Assembly: GCA_031178305.1 (NCBI GenBank)
Contig: JAPSJG010000246.1
Coordinates: 1 to 6,180 of the forward strand
Source: Sinorhizobium sp.
GTDB lineage: Bacteria; Pseudomonadota; Alphaproteobacteria; Rhizobiales; Rhizobiaceae
Length of the DNA: 6,180 nucleotides
Reading direction: 5' to 3'
Notes under the pieces: model-generated
The model's input: the letters and a program-made list of their open reading frames with translations, nothing else
Database searches by the model: none
Told to the model about the DNA's origin: nothing
Translations under genes and position numbers: made by a program
In this document: positions 5,546 through 6,180 of the stretch, piece by piece
Position numbering within the stretch: position 1 is the first letter of the stretch
Layout of the letters: the number at the start of each line of letters is the position of its first letter

Positions 5546-6180
5546 TCAATCGTCGAAATCGGTGCCCTTGCGCAAGAGATAAATGTCCATGATCCAACCC
5601 ATGCGCTTTCGTGCTGCGGCACGTGCCTTGATAATCTCGTCCTTCACCTCAGCAAGAGGTCCGGAAATGACGATCTCGTCGGGCGTACCGAGATAGGCGC
5701 CCCAATAAATCTGGGCTTCCGGATCATCTATCTGTCGGAAGGCCTGCTCGCCGTCGAGCATCACGACCGCCGTTTCGGTTCTATGCGGAAAGCTCTCGGC
5801 GAGGCGTCGTCCGGTGGTGATCTCGACCGGCTTGCCGACAAGGTTGAGGGGAATTCGATGGCTGGCGCAAAGCGCCTGGAGACTGGTGATACCTGGGATG
5901 ACCTCGAAATCGAAGGCGACACGCCCACGTGCCCGAACCCGTTCGATGATGCGGATCGTGCTGTCATAGAGCATGGGATCGCCCCAGACGAGAAAGGCGC
6001 CGGTCTGGTCTTCCCCGAGCTCGCCTTGGAGCAGTTCTTCATAGGTGGTCGCGATGCTCGCGTGCCATTCGTCGACGCTTTCGCTGTAGCTGCGCCCTTC
6101 GGTCCGCCGCAGCGGCAAGGCGAACTCCACTGTGCGGCTTTCGCCGCGCGTTACGTAGCGCCCACAGACCTCGCGGCGCA
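5546..6180 (-). CDS. cobF: Precorrin-6A synthase (deacetylating), CobF; 5' end outside window
   Basis: CobF methylates precorrin-5 at C1 with S-adenosylmethionine while the extruded C20 fragment leaves as acetate, giving precorrin-6A, the CobK substrate. The 210 C-terminal residues are visible; about 50 are missing, including the first SAM-binding glycine loop. Translation is open to the window edge, reading RREVCGRYVTRGESRTVEFA, so the GTG at 6130-6128 is an internal valine and not a start. Visible motifs are LPLRRTEGRSYSESVDEWHA, the SAM loop LVWGDPMLYDSTIRI, VIPGITSLQALCASHRIPLN, GKPVEITTGRRL, and the C-terminal MGWIMDIYLLRKGTDFDD. These match the CobF subgroup and not other tetrapyrrole methylases. 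Unlike the genes to its left, it is separated from the next gene by a 237-base gap with its own signals. Confidence 0.96.
   Translation of the reverse strand, partial: RREVCGRYVTRGESRTVEFALPLRRTEGRSYSESVDEWHASIATTYEELLQGELGEDQTGAFLVWGDPMLYDSTIRIIERVRARGRVAFDFEVIPGITSLQALCASHRIPLNLVGKPVEITTGRRLAESFPHRTETAVVMLDGEQAFRQIDDPEAQIYWGAYLGTPDEIVISGPLAEVKDEIIKARAAARKRMGWIMDIYLLRKGTDFDD

Overview
The window carries most of the aerobic (oxygen-dependent) cobalamin corrin-ring cluster of a GC-rich alphaproteobacterium. The encoded proteins closely resemble what I recall of the Pseudomonas denitrificans / Sinorhizobium Cob proteins. The cobF-cobG gap holds a palindromic element of a type I associate with rhizobial genomes. 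A Sinorhizobium/Ensifer or near relative is the best guess, from pattern recognition and not from a search.

Layout, left to right: cobL (minus, its 3' end runs off the left edge); cobK (plus); cobJ, cobI, cobH and cobG (all minus, tightly packed and translationally coupled); a 237-base non-coding gap with an FNR/FixK-like palindrome and a rhizobial-type palindromic repeat; and cobF (minus, its 5' end runs off the right edge). Minus-strand transcription order is therefore cobF > gap > cobG-cobH-cobI-cobJ > (antisense of cobK) > cobL. cobK alone faces the other way and overlaps both neighbours: by 32 bases head to head with cobL if cobL uses its GTG start, and by 37 bases tail to tail with cobJ.

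Together the genes cover a near-continuous stretch of the pathway. CobI makes precorrin-3A from precorrin-2, and CobG makes precorrin-3B using O2. CobJ makes precorrin-4. CobM, not in this window, makes precorrin-5. CobF makes precorrin-6A, CobK reduces it to precorrin-6B, CobL makes precorrin-8 and CobH rearranges that to hydrogenobyrinate.

I see no tRNA, rRNA, insertion sequence, CRISPR array or cobalamin riboswitch, and no new biological system. The points worth a second look are regulatory and architectural: the FNR-like box before the oxygen-consuming CobG step, the repeat inside the cob unit, the two-sided overlap of cobK, and a cysteine spacing in CobG that looks one residue short.
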